Assembly: GCF_000803065.1 (NCBI RefSeq)
Contig: NZ_JSXI01000048.1
Coordinates: 1-64,000, forward strand
Origin: Sphingomonas sp. ERG5
GTDB taxonomy: Bacteria; Pseudomonadota; Alphaproteobacteria; Sphingomonadales; Sphingomonadaceae
Length of the DNA: 64,000 bases
Reading direction: 5' to 3'
Part shown: positions 24,787-33,108 of the stretch, in pieces
How the letters are laid out: every line of letters begins with the position of its first letter
How positions within the stretch are numbered: the first letter of the stretch is position 1
Notes under the pieces: generated by a model
Told to the model about the DNA's origin: nothing
Databases searched by the model: none
What the model saw: only the letters and a program-made list of their open reading frames with translations
Position numbers and translations under genes: made by a program

Positions 24787-27525
24787 ATGAAGTCCATTCG
24801 CTTGTTCTGGTACGCTAGCACCGCGCTTTCGATGACCTTGAGCCTGGCGCCGGCATCGGCGCAGACAGCAGATGCCGCGGATGGAGCATCGATCGCCGAG
24901 GCTGCGCCGAGCGACAACGCTGCATCGAACGACGATATCGTGGTGACGAGCTCGCGCATTCAGCGCTCCGGCTTCAACGCGCCGACACCGACCACTGTCA
25001 TCGGCGAGGCCGAACTGCGTCAAGGCAATCGCCCGAGCGTTGCTCAGGTCCTGAACGACAGCCCCCAGTTCCGCGCCACATCGACCCCTGCGACGACGAC
25101 CGGCAATACGACCAGCGGCACCTCGACCGCCGATCTGCGCGGGCTTGGCGCGGTGCGCACACTGACCTTGCTCAACGGGCACCGCTTCAACGGCGCCAGC
25201 GATCTCAACACTGTGCCGCAAAACCTGATCAAGCGCGTCGACGTGGTGACCGGCGGCGCATCGGCGGCCTGGGGTTCGGGCGCGGTCGCAGGCGTGGTCA
25301 ACATCATCCTCGACGATGAGATGAAGGGCTGGCGTATGGGCGCGCAGACCGGCGTCTCCTCGCGCGGCGACACGGCGCGCTACGGCGCGGACATCGCCTG
25401 GGGCACGGAATTCGCGGGCGGCCGCGGTCATTTCATGATTTCGGCTGATTATATGCGCGAACAGGGCGCGTTCGGCCGCAAGAGCCGCCCCAATCTGGAA
25501 TCAAGCGTGTTCCAGCGCGCCGACGGCCAGCTGGTCCTCGCCCGCGACGTCAACTACACCATCATCAATAATGGCGGATCAATCCTGCGGCTCAATGCCA
25601 CGCCGTATAATCTCTCCTTCAATCCCGATGGCAGCGTCGGCCCCCTGCCGCTCGGCAGCGATACCTATGGTCAGTTCACGGTCGGCGGCAACGGCCAGAA
25701 CATCTATGATTATGTTGCCGTGAGTTCCCCGTATCAGCGCAACAATGTCTATGCGCGCGCCACCTATGACATCACCGATTCGTTGAAGCTGTGGGTGGAC
25801 GGCAGCTATAGCCGCATGTGGTCGAACTACACCTTCTTCCCGGAAACGCCGATCGTGGCGATCATGCCCGACAATGCGTTCCTGACCCAGACCGCGCGCA
25901 ACCAGCTCGCCGCAGCCGGCGTGACCGGACCATTCGCGCTTGGCCGAATCATGGACGATGCCGGTCCCGACCGGATGCTCAACTTCAAATTCTCCCGCCG
26001 CAATCTCGAGGGCGCGTTCGGCCTCAAAGGATCGTTTGGCGATGGCTGGGGCTATGACGCCTATTACGATCATGGTGAGCTCAGGGCCGACCAGTCACTT
26101 TACAATCAGCGGATCACAGCCAAGTTCAACAATGCCGTCGACGCAGTGCTGGTGAACGGTAAGCCGGTGTGCCGCATCAACGCCGATGCCAGCACCGCCA
26201 ATGACGACCCGAGCTGTGCGCCGATCAATCTCCTCGGCAACGGCAACATCTCGGCTGCCGGCGTCGCCTATGCCTTTGGCGGCACCCGGTCCATCGTGAC
26301 GACCAAGCTCGATGCGGCGGGTGCCAGTATGCATGGCCAGCCATTTTCGACCTGGGCCGGCAAGGTCGATATCGCGTTCGGTGCCGATTTCCGCTGGGAG
26401 AAACTCACCACCAACCATATCGACCCCCTGTCATTGTCGAAGGCATTTACAACACTCAACTCCGCGCCGACCAATGGCGGCTTCAGCGTCAGGGAAGCAT
26501 TCGGCGAGGTCAATGTGCCGCTGCTCGACATCGCGGACGCCATCCATCTCGAGGTCAACGGCGCCGCACGCTATTCGGACTATAGCACCAGTGGTGGTAT
26601 CTGGTCGTGGAAGACCGGTGGCACCATGCGTATCGCCAACGACCTGTTGCTGCGCTCGGTCTATTCGCGCGACATCCGATCACCCAGCATCGTCGAATAT
26701 TTCCTCGGCCGCGCGACCAACAAGGCCGATCTCTACGATCCGTTCAGGAAGGAAACCCAAGCCAGCGTATCGATCTACACCGGCGGCAATCCGAAGCTGA
26801 CCCCGGAAATCTCCCATACGCTGACGCTTGGTGGCTCCTATTCGCCACATTATGTTCGTGGCCTGAGCTTTTCGGTCGATTATTACGACATCAAGATCGA
26901 CAATGTGATCACCACGATCACGCCTACCGACACCCTCACGCAATGCCTGAAGGCGAACCCGAACGACCCCACCTGCGGCGGCGTGATCACCCGCAAGGCG
27001 AATGGCGAGCTGGAGTCTCTTTCCGCCACCTACCGCAATCTGATCTCATACGGCACGCGTGGCCTGGACATCGAAGCATCGTATCGGACGTCACTGGGTA
27101 GCGGCAAACTGGGCTTCCGGGTGCTTGCCAATCACATCTTCGATTTGACGATTCGTGACGGCGGCCAGCCGAGAGACGTCGCGGGTATCGTTGGTGGCGA
27201 CACCGCCTTCTCCACGCCGAAATGGCGGCTGACCGGCTCGGTGACTTATGAAAATGGTGGCTTCGGTGCGGATTTGCGCGCCCGCTATGTCGGCGGCGGA
27301 ATCTTCAGTGCCCAGGTTGGGCCAAATGACAAACCGATCCTGAACAACCAGATCAGCGCCCGGACCTATATCGACCTTGGGCTACAGTTCAAAACGGGGC
27401 CGTTCACGCTGTTCGGGAACATCAACAATCTGTTCGACGCCAATCCGCCCTATACGCCCTACAACAACCCGAACTACGACGTGATCGGGCGGTATTTCTC
27501 GGGTGGCGTCAAATTGAAGTTCTGA
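24787..27525 (+). CDS. TonB-dependent outer-membrane receptor (912 aa)
   Basis: Large receptor. The start at 24787 (MKSIRLFWYASTALSMTLSL) follows a GGGGGGA ribosome site and gives a signal peptide cleaved after PASAQ. DDIVVTSSRIQRSG marks the TonB-box region. The plug spans about residues 60-190 (GLGAVRTLTLLNGHRF, then GGASAAWGSGAVAGVVNIIL), and a long barrel with a C-terminal Phe completes it. This subtype is common for peptide or oligosaccharide uptake in sphingomonads. Its promoter motif is shared with the serine hydrolase gene at 30212, so it likely imports the D-amino-acid peptides processed by the neighbouring operons (inference). Confidence 0.93.
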   Translation: MKSIRLFWYASTALSMTLSLAPASAQTADAADGASIAEAAPSDNAASNDDIVVTSSRIQRSGFNAPTPTTVIGEAELRQGNRPSVAQVLNDSPQFRATSTPATTTGNTTSGTSTADLRGLGAVRTLTLLNGHRFNGASDLNTVPQNLIKRVDVVTGGASAAWGSGAVAGVVNIILDDEMKGWRMGAQTGVSSRGDTARYGADIAWGTEFAGGRGHFMISADYMREQGAFGRKSRPNLESSVFQRADGQLVLARDVNYTIINNGGSILRLNATPYNLSFNPDGSVGPLPLGSDTYGQFTVGGNGQNIYDYVAVSSPYQRNNVYARATYDITDSLKLWVDGSYSRMWSNYTFFPETPIVAIMPDNAFLTQTARNQLAAAGVTGPFALGRIMDDAGPDRMLNFKFSRRNLEGAFGLKGSFGDGWGYDAYYDHGELRADQSLYNQRITAKFNNAVDAVLVNGKPVCRINADASTANDDPSCAPINLLGNGNISAAGVAYAFGGTRSIVTTKLDAAGASMHGQPFSTWAGKVDIAFGADFRWEKLTTNHIDPLSLSKAFTTLNSAPTNGGFSVREAFGEVNVPLLDIADAIHLEVNGAARYSDYSTSGGIWSWKTGGTMRIANDLLLRSVYSRDIRSPSIVEYFLGRATNKADLYDPFRKETQASVSIYTGGNPKLTPEISHTLTLGGSYSPHYVRGLSFSVDYYDIKIDNVITTITPTDTLTQCLKANPNDPTCGGVITRKANGELESLSATYRNLISYGTRGLDIEASYRTSLGSGKLGFRVLANHIFDLTIRDGGQPRDVAGIVGGDTAFSTPKWRLTGSVTYENGGFGADLRARYVGGGIFSAQVGPNDKPILNNQISARTYIDLGLQFKTGPFTLFGNINNLFDANPPYTPYNNPNYDVIGRYFSGGVKLKF

Positions 27526-27565
27526 TCGCTACGACCGCTCCCAAGCGGACTTCATGAGACGGCAA

Positions 27566-27598
27566 TCGGGGCAGCGGTGCGATCCACCGCTGCCCCGA
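27566..27598 (+). terminator. Rho-independent terminator of the receptor gene
   Basis: Perfect 13-bp GC-rich stem TCGGGGCAGCGGT and ACCGCTGCCCCGA with a 7-base loop, followed shortly by TTTT. It lies about 40 bp after the receptor stop. Confidence 0.85.
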
Positions 27599-27764
27599 CG
27601 CTTTTGTGAATGACGGGCCCGAGAGTCATCCCTGTCCTCGTTAAACCCGATCGCCGGACGACACGTTGGTTCAGAACCGCCCTGTTGCAAAAACAGGAAG
27701 GAACAGGGGGTAATGACAGGGGCCACTCCGATCGGAACCGGGACGACACTCGCCCGGTGCTTCG

Positions 27765-27860
27765 CGGCCATGCGAAAGAACAGGAAAAGAGCGCGAGACC
27801 GGCGTCTCATCCAGCCATCACATTGCGGTATCCCGCAGCTCGGTTGAATCGCCGTTGCGG
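27765..27860. repeat. dispersed intergenic repeat, copy 3 (diverged)
   Basis: CCATGCGAAAGAACAGGA, then TCTCATCCAGCC and TTGAATCG, in the same order as copies 1 and 2 (20284 and 21588) but with more changes. Homology is by eye. Confidence 0.4.
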
Positions 27861-27922
27861 CGGCACGAGCGCCGCAGCGAGATGGCGTTGACTGGCGCGG
27901 TTGCGCGCCAGGCAGCCCCCTT

Positions 27923-28056
27923 CTCCGTTCTTTTCGAGCCCTTCGACTGCCTGCCAAGGCAGGCACTCAGGTAGAACTCGGCCTATCGGGCCGAAGCCGA
28001 GAAATGCTGCGCAGCATTTGTGGCCTGTTTCTCGACTGCGCTCGAAACGAACGGAG
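27923..28056. repeat. nested inverted-repeat element
   Basis: Outer arms CTCCGTTCTTTTCGAGC (27923-27939) and its near-exact complement (28040-28056, one mismatch) enclose two further palindromes: TGCCTGCC/GGCAGGCA (27948-27965) and the perfect AAATGCTGCGCAGCATTT (28002-28019). The whole 134 bp could fold into a branched hairpin. It resembles non-autonomous REP/MITE-like intergenic elements. Confidence 0.65.
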
Positions 28057-28169
28057 AGCGTGAGCGATCCTCCTCACGGACGATGCTCCCGAGTTCGATC
28101 GGCCCCGGGGCATGATCGAGCATCACGACGAAAGGTCGCACCCGCCGACGACATGACTGAAAACCCGGA

Positions 28170-28198
28170 GCGGCAGCCGAAACGCTTCGGCTTGCCGC
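28170..28198 (-). terminator. terminator of the membrane serine hydrolase gene
   Basis: Stem GCGGCAGCCGAA with TTCGGC-T-TGCCGC (one bulged T), loop ACGC. In the minus-strand transcript it is followed after a few bases by a U-run. It lies 20 bp after the stop codon at 28218. Confidence 0.75.
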
Positions 28199-28217
28199 CC
28201 CGAGTTCACTCTCGACC

Positions 28218-30212
28218 TCAGAAATTCACCGACATCGTCAGCAGGCCAAAGGTCCAGGCGACGTACAACACGGTGAGCGTCGCGATCAGGATGAGGGCTG
28301 CCCAGAGCTTGCCGAACCAGCCGCGCTTTTCCGTTACGGCGAGCAGCAGGTTCCAGCCCGCCAGCAGGACGGCGCCGACGAACACGATCAGGCCGATGAT
28401 CTGCAGCGACCACATCTGCACATCCGAGCGGGAGGTCATATTGTCGAGGTTCGAGATCCAGCTACTCGCCCAGACCCAGCCGCCAAGCACCGCCAGCACC
28501 AGCCCCGACCCAAGCCGCACGCTGCGATAAGCGAGCAGCGATCGGCGCTGCAGCGTGAGCGGCGCCTTGTACCGGCGGCGGATCAGTGCGGACACCGGCC
28601 AGTGCAGCAAGGTGAGCAGCAGGACGCCCATGCTCGCATAGAGCAACGGCAGCAGCCAGATAGAGGATTGCGAGGCGGGTGCCCGGTCATAGACCATGAA
28701 CGGCGACATGCCGTCCATGCTCCAGCGCACCACCTTGCCATCGACGACCTTGGCGGCGAGCCGCTCATGTCCGCCGATATTGCGCCAGACGAACGGTGCG
28801 ATCTCGACCCATTTCATCGGTTCGCGGTCCATGCCGCGGGCCGAGGGAACGATCAGCTCGCCCTTCGGCCCCACCGTGACCGATACCTGGCTCAGGAGCT
28901 TGAGCGACGCGAAAATTGTCGTTTCCGACCGGCGACTGTTGAGCCAGTTGCCAACCATCATCTTCGCGTGCTCGACCGCGGTCTTCGCATCGACGCTGCC
29001 GTCGGCCGGCGCGATGTTAGGGAAATAGCGATCGGCGAATCCTTCGAACAGCGCGCGGCGCACCGACCCGACAGACCGGTCCTTGCCCATGCTGTTGAAC
29101 GATGCGTACACACCGACATTCTCGTTCATGAACAGATGAAGCGCTGTGTGAAAGGCCATCGTATCGCCGAGATGGCCGATCACCTGGCGGCCATTGATGT
29201 TGGTTTCGAAGAAGCCAAGCTCCATCCGGTTGAGCGGCGGCAGCAAGGTGAGCGGGCTATTGTGCATCAGGCGCGCGGTCTCGGGCTTCATCAGCCCGGC
29301 CCCCTGATTCAGATGCGCGACCATGAACCGGGCCATGTCGGTGCCGGATGACGACAGCGCGCCGGCCGGGACCGTCGCCAGAACTTCGAATTTCCGCGGC
29401 TCGCCCGAGGCCTCCATATAGCCGCTGGCCATCAGCGACTGGAATTGCTTCGGCAGCGGCTGACGAAAGGTCGAGTGCGCCATGCCAAGCGGCTTGAAGA
29501 TGCGCTGCTCGACATAATCGTCATACGGCATCCCCGACACGCGCTGAACGATATAGCCGGCCAGGGCCGTGGCGTAGTTGGAATAGGACGGCGTCGTGCC
29601 GGGCACGAAGACGCGCCGGGGCAGCCCGTTCTTCACATAGTCGCCCAGCGGCATGAGATATTTCGGATCGTTGAACATGGTATATTTGCCATGTTCCTCG
29701 AACCCGGTGGTGTGCGTCATGATCTGACGCATGGTGACGGGCAGGCCGTCCTTCAGCGGAATCTTGAAGTCGAGATATTTGTTCACATCGGCGTCGAGAT
29801 CGATCTTGCCCGCCTCGACCTGCTGCATGACGGCGGTCCAGGTGAACAGCTTCGACACCGAGCCCGGGCGGAACAGGGTGAGGTCGGGATCAACCGGTTT
29901 GCGCGTCGCGACATCGGCATAGCCGAAACCGCGCTTGGTCACGATCTGCCCGTCCTTGACCACGACGACCACGCCGCCGGCGACATCGCCCTTGGCGAGC
30001 GCGTAAGGAAGGAAGCCGTCGAGCCAGCTATCCAAATCCTGTTTCGTCAGCGCTCGTCCCCCCGGAGCGGCAAGGGGCTGCGATGGTGATGCCTGTTTCT
30101 GGGCCTGCTTTTGGGAAACGGCGGGGGTCGCGGGAGATGGCGCGAGTTGGGCCGCCACGCCGCCACCGATCAGCAGCAATGCCAGCGACGCGAACAATTT
30201 GATTGAGCGCAT
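28218..30212 (-). CDS. beta-lactamase-fold serine hydrolase with C-terminal membrane domain
   Basis: Protein of 664 residues. Start 30212 gives a signal peptide (MRSIKLFASLALLLIGGGVA) and has GGGAGGG upstream. The class C/PBP-like domain (about 55-400) has the catalytic SVSK (S118, K121), a YSN motif and a final HLGD box. A linker and a beta domain follow. About four membrane helices at the C-terminus (about 515-660) anchor it in the inner membrane, with the enzyme facing the periplasm. This architecture suggests a D-amino-acid peptidase or esterase. It has its own promoter region with the bipartite motif shared with the TonB receptor. Confidence 0.88.
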   Translation of the reverse strand: MRSIKLFASLALLLIGGGVAAQLAPSPATPAVSQKQAQKQASPSQPLAAPGGRALTKQDLDSWLDGFLPYALAKGDVAGGVVVVVKDGQIVTKRGFGYADVATRKPVDPDLTLFRPGSVSKLFTWTAVMQQVEAGKIDLDADVNKYLDFKIPLKDGLPVTMRQIMTHTTGFEEHGKYTMFNDPKYLMPLGDYVKNGLPRRVFVPGTTPSYSNYATALAGYIVQRVSGMPYDDYVEQRIFKPLGMAHSTFRQPLPKQFQSLMASGYMEASGEPRKFEVLATVPAGALSSSGTDMARFMVAHLNQGAGLMKPETARLMHNSPLTLLPPLNRMELGFFETNINGRQVIGHLGDTMAFHTALHLFMNENVGVYASFNSMGKDRSVGSVRRALFEGFADRYFPNIAPADGSVDAKTAVEHAKMMVGNWLNSRRSETTIFASLKLLSQVSVTVGPKGELIVPSARGMDREPMKWVEIAPFVWRNIGGHERLAAKVVDGKVVRWSMDGMSPFMVYDRAPASQSSIWLLPLLYASMGVLLLTLLHWPVSALIRRRYKAPLTLQRRSLLAYRSVRLGSGLVLAVLGGWVWASSWISNLDNMTSRSDVQMWSLQIIGLIVFVGAVLLAGWNLLLAVTEKRGWFGKLWAALILIATLTVLYVAWTFGLLTMSVNF

Positions 30213-30276
30213 ATCCAACGACCCTCCCTTTCGCTTTCGCAGCCGGGATTGCCGGGCCACATGCAAAGCACTATCT

Positions 30277-30329
30277 CTGATAATATTTCTAATTTTGAAA
30301 CATTACGATCCTAATTAGAAAACTGTCAA
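30277..30329 (-). promoter_or_regulatory. bipartite operator/promoter of the serine hydrolase gene
   Basis: Read on the plus strand: CTGATAAT (30277-30284), TTTCTAA (30286-30292) and ATCCTAATTAG (30308-30318), matching 24613-24650 in order. On the coding (minus) strand TTGACA (30324-30329) is a good -35, and CTAATTAGGATC falls in the spacer. TTTCTAATT and AATTAGAAA also form a 9-bp inverted repeat across the site. Confidence 0.6.
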
Positions 30330-30361
30330 TGCAAATTGCCACGCCAGCAAAGCGGCCAAAT

Positions 30362-30483
30362 TCCCGCAGCTGCGGGAGTTTCTGCGGGAGAATGGTTTTT
30401 TGAGGGTTCTGCGGGAGTCTGCGGGAAAAGCTGCGGGAGTTTTGATGGATCCGCACGGGAGTTTTACCGGCGTGCTGCGGGAG
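30362..30483 (+). repeat. CTGCGGGAG-word iterated array
   Basis: Palindrome TCCCGCAGCTGCGGGA (30362-30377) followed by direct copies of CTGCGGGAG. Copies start at 30370, 30382, 30409, 30419 (last base changed), 30431 and 30475, with a diverged copy near 30452. Most spacings are about one or two helical turns (12, 10, 12, about 22, about 22; one is 27). The layout mirrors the AACAGC elements at 21.4 and 63.8 kb but with a different word. Confidence 0.75.
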
Positions 30484-30713
30484 TGAAGGGAAATATCGCG
30501 GCTGGGGTCATGGTCGGCTCGATTCCGGTTCGCTTGATTCAAATCGTCCGTCGGACAGGCTTTACCCGGGACAGGGGCAACCCGACTGTGACGAGAGAGC
30601 AGATATGACGGCACCCGATAGCGGCTTGAATCGAGCGAACGCATCGCGGCCCCGCGCGAATAGCAAAACATCCTGGCCAGGATGGCGATCATCCCGGCCA
30701 GAAATGCCCGTCC

Positions 30714-32009
30714 CTATTCGCCGACGGCGCGCGTCACCACGCCACCCTTCATGACAAAGGCCATCGCCTCCAGCGCCTTGACGTCGCTGAGCGGATCGCC
30801 CTTCACCGCAACGATGTCGGCCGCCTTGCCCTTGGCGAGCGTGCCGATCTCATCCTGCAGGCCGATATGCGTCGCACCCCAGACGGTGGCGGACCGGATC
30901 ACCTCGATCGGCGTCAGACCGGCCTTTACCATCAGCGCGAATTCGCGGGCATTCTCGCCATGAGGCGACACGGCGGAATCGGTTCCGAACGCGATCTTCA
31001 CGCCGCCTTCATGGGCGCGGCGCAATGCGTCGATCATCAACGGTCCGACAATCCGTGCCTTGGCGCGAACATTTGCCGGCATCCAGTCGGCGGTTTCGGC
31101 CTGGCGCGCGACGGTGTCACCCGCCAGCAGAGTCGGCACGAGATAGCTGCCCTTCGCCTTGAACAGCCGGATCGATTCGGCGTCGAGATAGGTGCCGTGT
31201 TCGACCGAATCGACGCCGGCGCGAAGCGCGGCATTGACCCCATCGGTGCCGTGCGCGTGCGCCGCGACCTTGCGCCCGAGGTGATGCGCGGTCTCGACGA
31301 TCGAGACCAGCTCGGCATCGCTCATCTGCTGCCCCAGCCCCGCCGCGGTGTTCGACATCACGCCGCCGGTCGAGGCGGTCTTGATGATGTCGGCCCCCTG
31401 CTGCACCGCGAGCCGCACGGCGCGCGCGCAATCATCGGCGCCCGAGCACAATGTCGGCGAGCGAAACAGGTCGAGGATTTCCTGCCGATAACCATGAATA
31501 TCGCCGTGCCCGCCATGCGCCGCGACGCCGCCGGCCGCGATGATCCGCGGTCCCGTCACCTTGCCCGCCGCGATCGCGTCGCGCAGCGCGTTGATCGCCA
31601 GCGGATCGGCACCGAGATCGACGACGGTGGTGAAGCCGGCGCGGAGCGTCCGCTGCGCATGGACCAGGCCGTCAAAGGCCTGATCCGTGGCCGATTTGGT
31701 CACCGCGTCGAGCTGGTTGGTGGGCCCGGACTGGAACGTGAGATGCACATGGCTGTCGATGAAGCCGGGCATGACGAAGCTGTCGCGCAGGTCGATCACC
31801 TTGCCGTCACCGACAAAACCGTCGCGAATTTCGGTGACGCGGCCCCCGTCCACCACGATGGTCTTGTTGGTTTCGACCCGCCCGCTGGCCGGATCGGCGA
31901 GCAGCCGCCCGGCCTGGATATACGTCCTGGACGTTGCAGCTGGGCCCTGCGCCGCAAGCGGCTGAGCAGCCGTCGCGCACATCATCGCTGCAAAAATGGC
32001 CGTCTTCAT
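30714..32009 (-). CDS. amidohydrolase family metallo-dipeptidase-like enzyme
   Basis: Secreted amidohydrolase of 431 residues (start 32009, signal peptide MKTAIFAAMMCATAAQPLAA; GGGAGGG upstream). Metal-site motifs are in order: HVHL (HxH, in PGFIDSHVHLTF), the carboxylated-lysine region KTASTGGVMS, HAHGTDG, EHGTY and the final Asp in GTDSAVSPHG. It belongs to the imidazolonepropionase-like/prolidase branch, several of whose members are Xaa-dipeptidases. As the last gene of the seven-gene minus-strand operon it probably hydrolyses a dipeptide or cyclic amide in the periplasm (inference). Confidence 0.9.
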   Translation of the reverse strand: MKTAIFAAMMCATAAQPLAAQGPAATSRTYIQAGRLLADPASGRVETNKTIVVDGGRVTEIRDGFVGDGKVIDLRDSFVMPGFIDSHVHLTFQSGPTNQLDAVTKSATDQAFDGLVHAQRTLRAGFTTVVDLGADPLAINALRDAIAAGKVTGPRIIAAGGVAAHGGHGDIHGYRQEILDLFRSPTLCSGADDCARAVRLAVQQGADIIKTASTGGVMSNTAAGLGQQMSDAELVSIVETAHHLGRKVAAHAHGTDGVNAALRAGVDSVEHGTYLDAESIRLFKAKGSYLVPTLLAGDTVARQAETADWMPANVRAKARIVGPLMIDALRRAHEGGVKIAFGTDSAVSPHGENAREFALMVKAGLTPIEVIRSATVWGATHIGLQDEIGTLAKGKAADIVAVKGDPLSDVKALEAMAFVMKGGVVTRAVGE

Positions 32010-32046
32010 CGGTACCCTCCCCTGTTTTCGTTGACTGTTCGCGCGC

Positions 32047-33057
32047 TCAGAGAGCCGTGCGGCCCCAGACATCCTCGCCGCACCAGGCATTGCCATGTTC
32101 ATAGCGGATCGACGGGATGCGATCGGTCGCGAGGAAGATCGGGCCGTCGAGATCGACGATATCGCAGAGCTGGCCAAGCACAAAGGCCGGCCCCATCGCC
32201 AGGCTCGATCCGACCATATTGCCGACCATCACGCCCAGCCCGAGTTCGCGTGCACGCCGCGCGATCGCCAACCCTTCGGTGAGGCCTCCGCATTTATCGA
32301 GCTTGATATTGACCACGTTGAACCGGCCAACCAGTCCCTCGACATCGCCAAGGGTCAGCGCGCTTTCGTCCGCGGCGAGCGGAATCGGGCATTGATAGCC
32401 ATCGAGATCGGCTTCGCGGCCACGCGCCAGAGGCTGTTCGAGCAACTGGACATTCGCCGCCACCAGCGCCGCGACCAGCGTGTCGAGATCCCCAATGGCA
32501 AAGCCCTGATTGGCGTCCACGCCGATCCAGCATTCGGGCCGTGCCGCACGCACCGCCTGGACCCGTGCGATATCGATATCGAGGTCGCCGGTGAGCTTGA
32601 GCTTCAGCGCAAGCGCCTGGGCATAGCTCCGAGCGCCCTCCGCCATGACCTCCGGATCATCGGCGCCGAGCGTGAAGGTGGTGCGCAAGGGACATGGCTG
32701 GGGTACGCCGGCGCTTTCCCAGACCGGCGTGCCGCTGCGCCGCGCCTCCAGTTCCCACAGCGCGCAATCGATCGCGTTGCGCGCCCCGCCGGCGGGCAGA
32801 AGCTGCAACAATTGTTCGCGCGTCACCCCCGCCTCGATCGCATCGCGCACGCCATCGATCGCGACGCGCATCGCCGCGACATCGTCGCCGAGATAATAGA
32901 CCCCCGACGCCTCGCCGCGCCCGGCATGATCGCCATCGGAAATCGTCGCCACCACCACGGGCGTTTCAGTGAAAACATGTCCCGAGATGCGGAACGGCTT
33001 GGCCAGCGGCAGCGATTCAACCACATAATCAAGCGACAGTCTGGTACGCACAGTCAT
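32047..33057 (-). CDS. dgcA-like: dipeptide epimerase-like / DgcA-like enolase-superfamily enzyme
   Basis: Enolase-superfamily protein of 336 residues, muconate-lactonizing subgroup. The active-site set is complete: KLK (in LALKLKLTGD), D in GVDANQGF, E in LLEQPL, D in AADES and K in NIKLDKCGG. L-Ala-D/L-Glu epimerases share this pattern. The DgcA proteins reported to racemise N-acetyl-D-glutamate belong to the same family. Because a DUF1611 (DgcN-like) gene is in the same operon, the DgcA role is attractive. The ATG at 33057 is used because AAGGAG lies 8 bases before it; a GTG at 33066 is too close. Confidence 0.87.
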   Translation of the reverse strand: MTVRTRLSLDYVVESLPLAKPFRISGHVFTETPVVVATISDGDHAGRGEASGVYYLGDDVAAMRVAIDGVRDAIEAGVTREQLLQLLPAGGARNAIDCALWELEARRSGTPVWESAGVPQPCPLRTTFTLGADDPEVMAEGARSYAQALALKLKLTGDLDIDIARVQAVRAARPECWIGVDANQGFAIGDLDTLVAALVAANVQLLEQPLARGREADLDGYQCPIPLAADESALTLGDVEGLVGRFNVVNIKLDKCGGLTEGLAIARRARELGLGVMVGNMVGSSLAMGPAFVLGQLCDIVDLDGPIFLATDRIPSIRYEHGNAWCGEDVWGRTAL

Positions 33058-33108
33058 TATCGACACTCCTTCAGCAGAGCGCCCGGCAACGGGTGCCGAA
33101 CTCTTTGT

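Larger units (their letters stand above)
27526..28217. other. intergenic region with terminators and nested repeats
   Basis: About 690 bp between the convergent receptor and serine hydrolase genes. It contains a strong terminator (27566-27598), copy 3 of a dispersed repeat (27765-27860), a nested-hairpin element (27923-28056) and the terminator of the hydrolase gene (28170-28198). The open frames here have no coding character. Confidence 0.65.
30213..30713. other. intergenic region with promoter and CTGCGGGAG array
   Basis: About 500 bp between the amidohydrolase stop and the serine hydrolase start, both on the minus strand. The first 120 bp hold the AT-rich promoter and operator; 30362-30483 hold an array of a 9-bp word. 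No gene seen in the remainder, which includes a TTGAATCG block like those ending the dispersed repeats. Confidence 0.6.
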
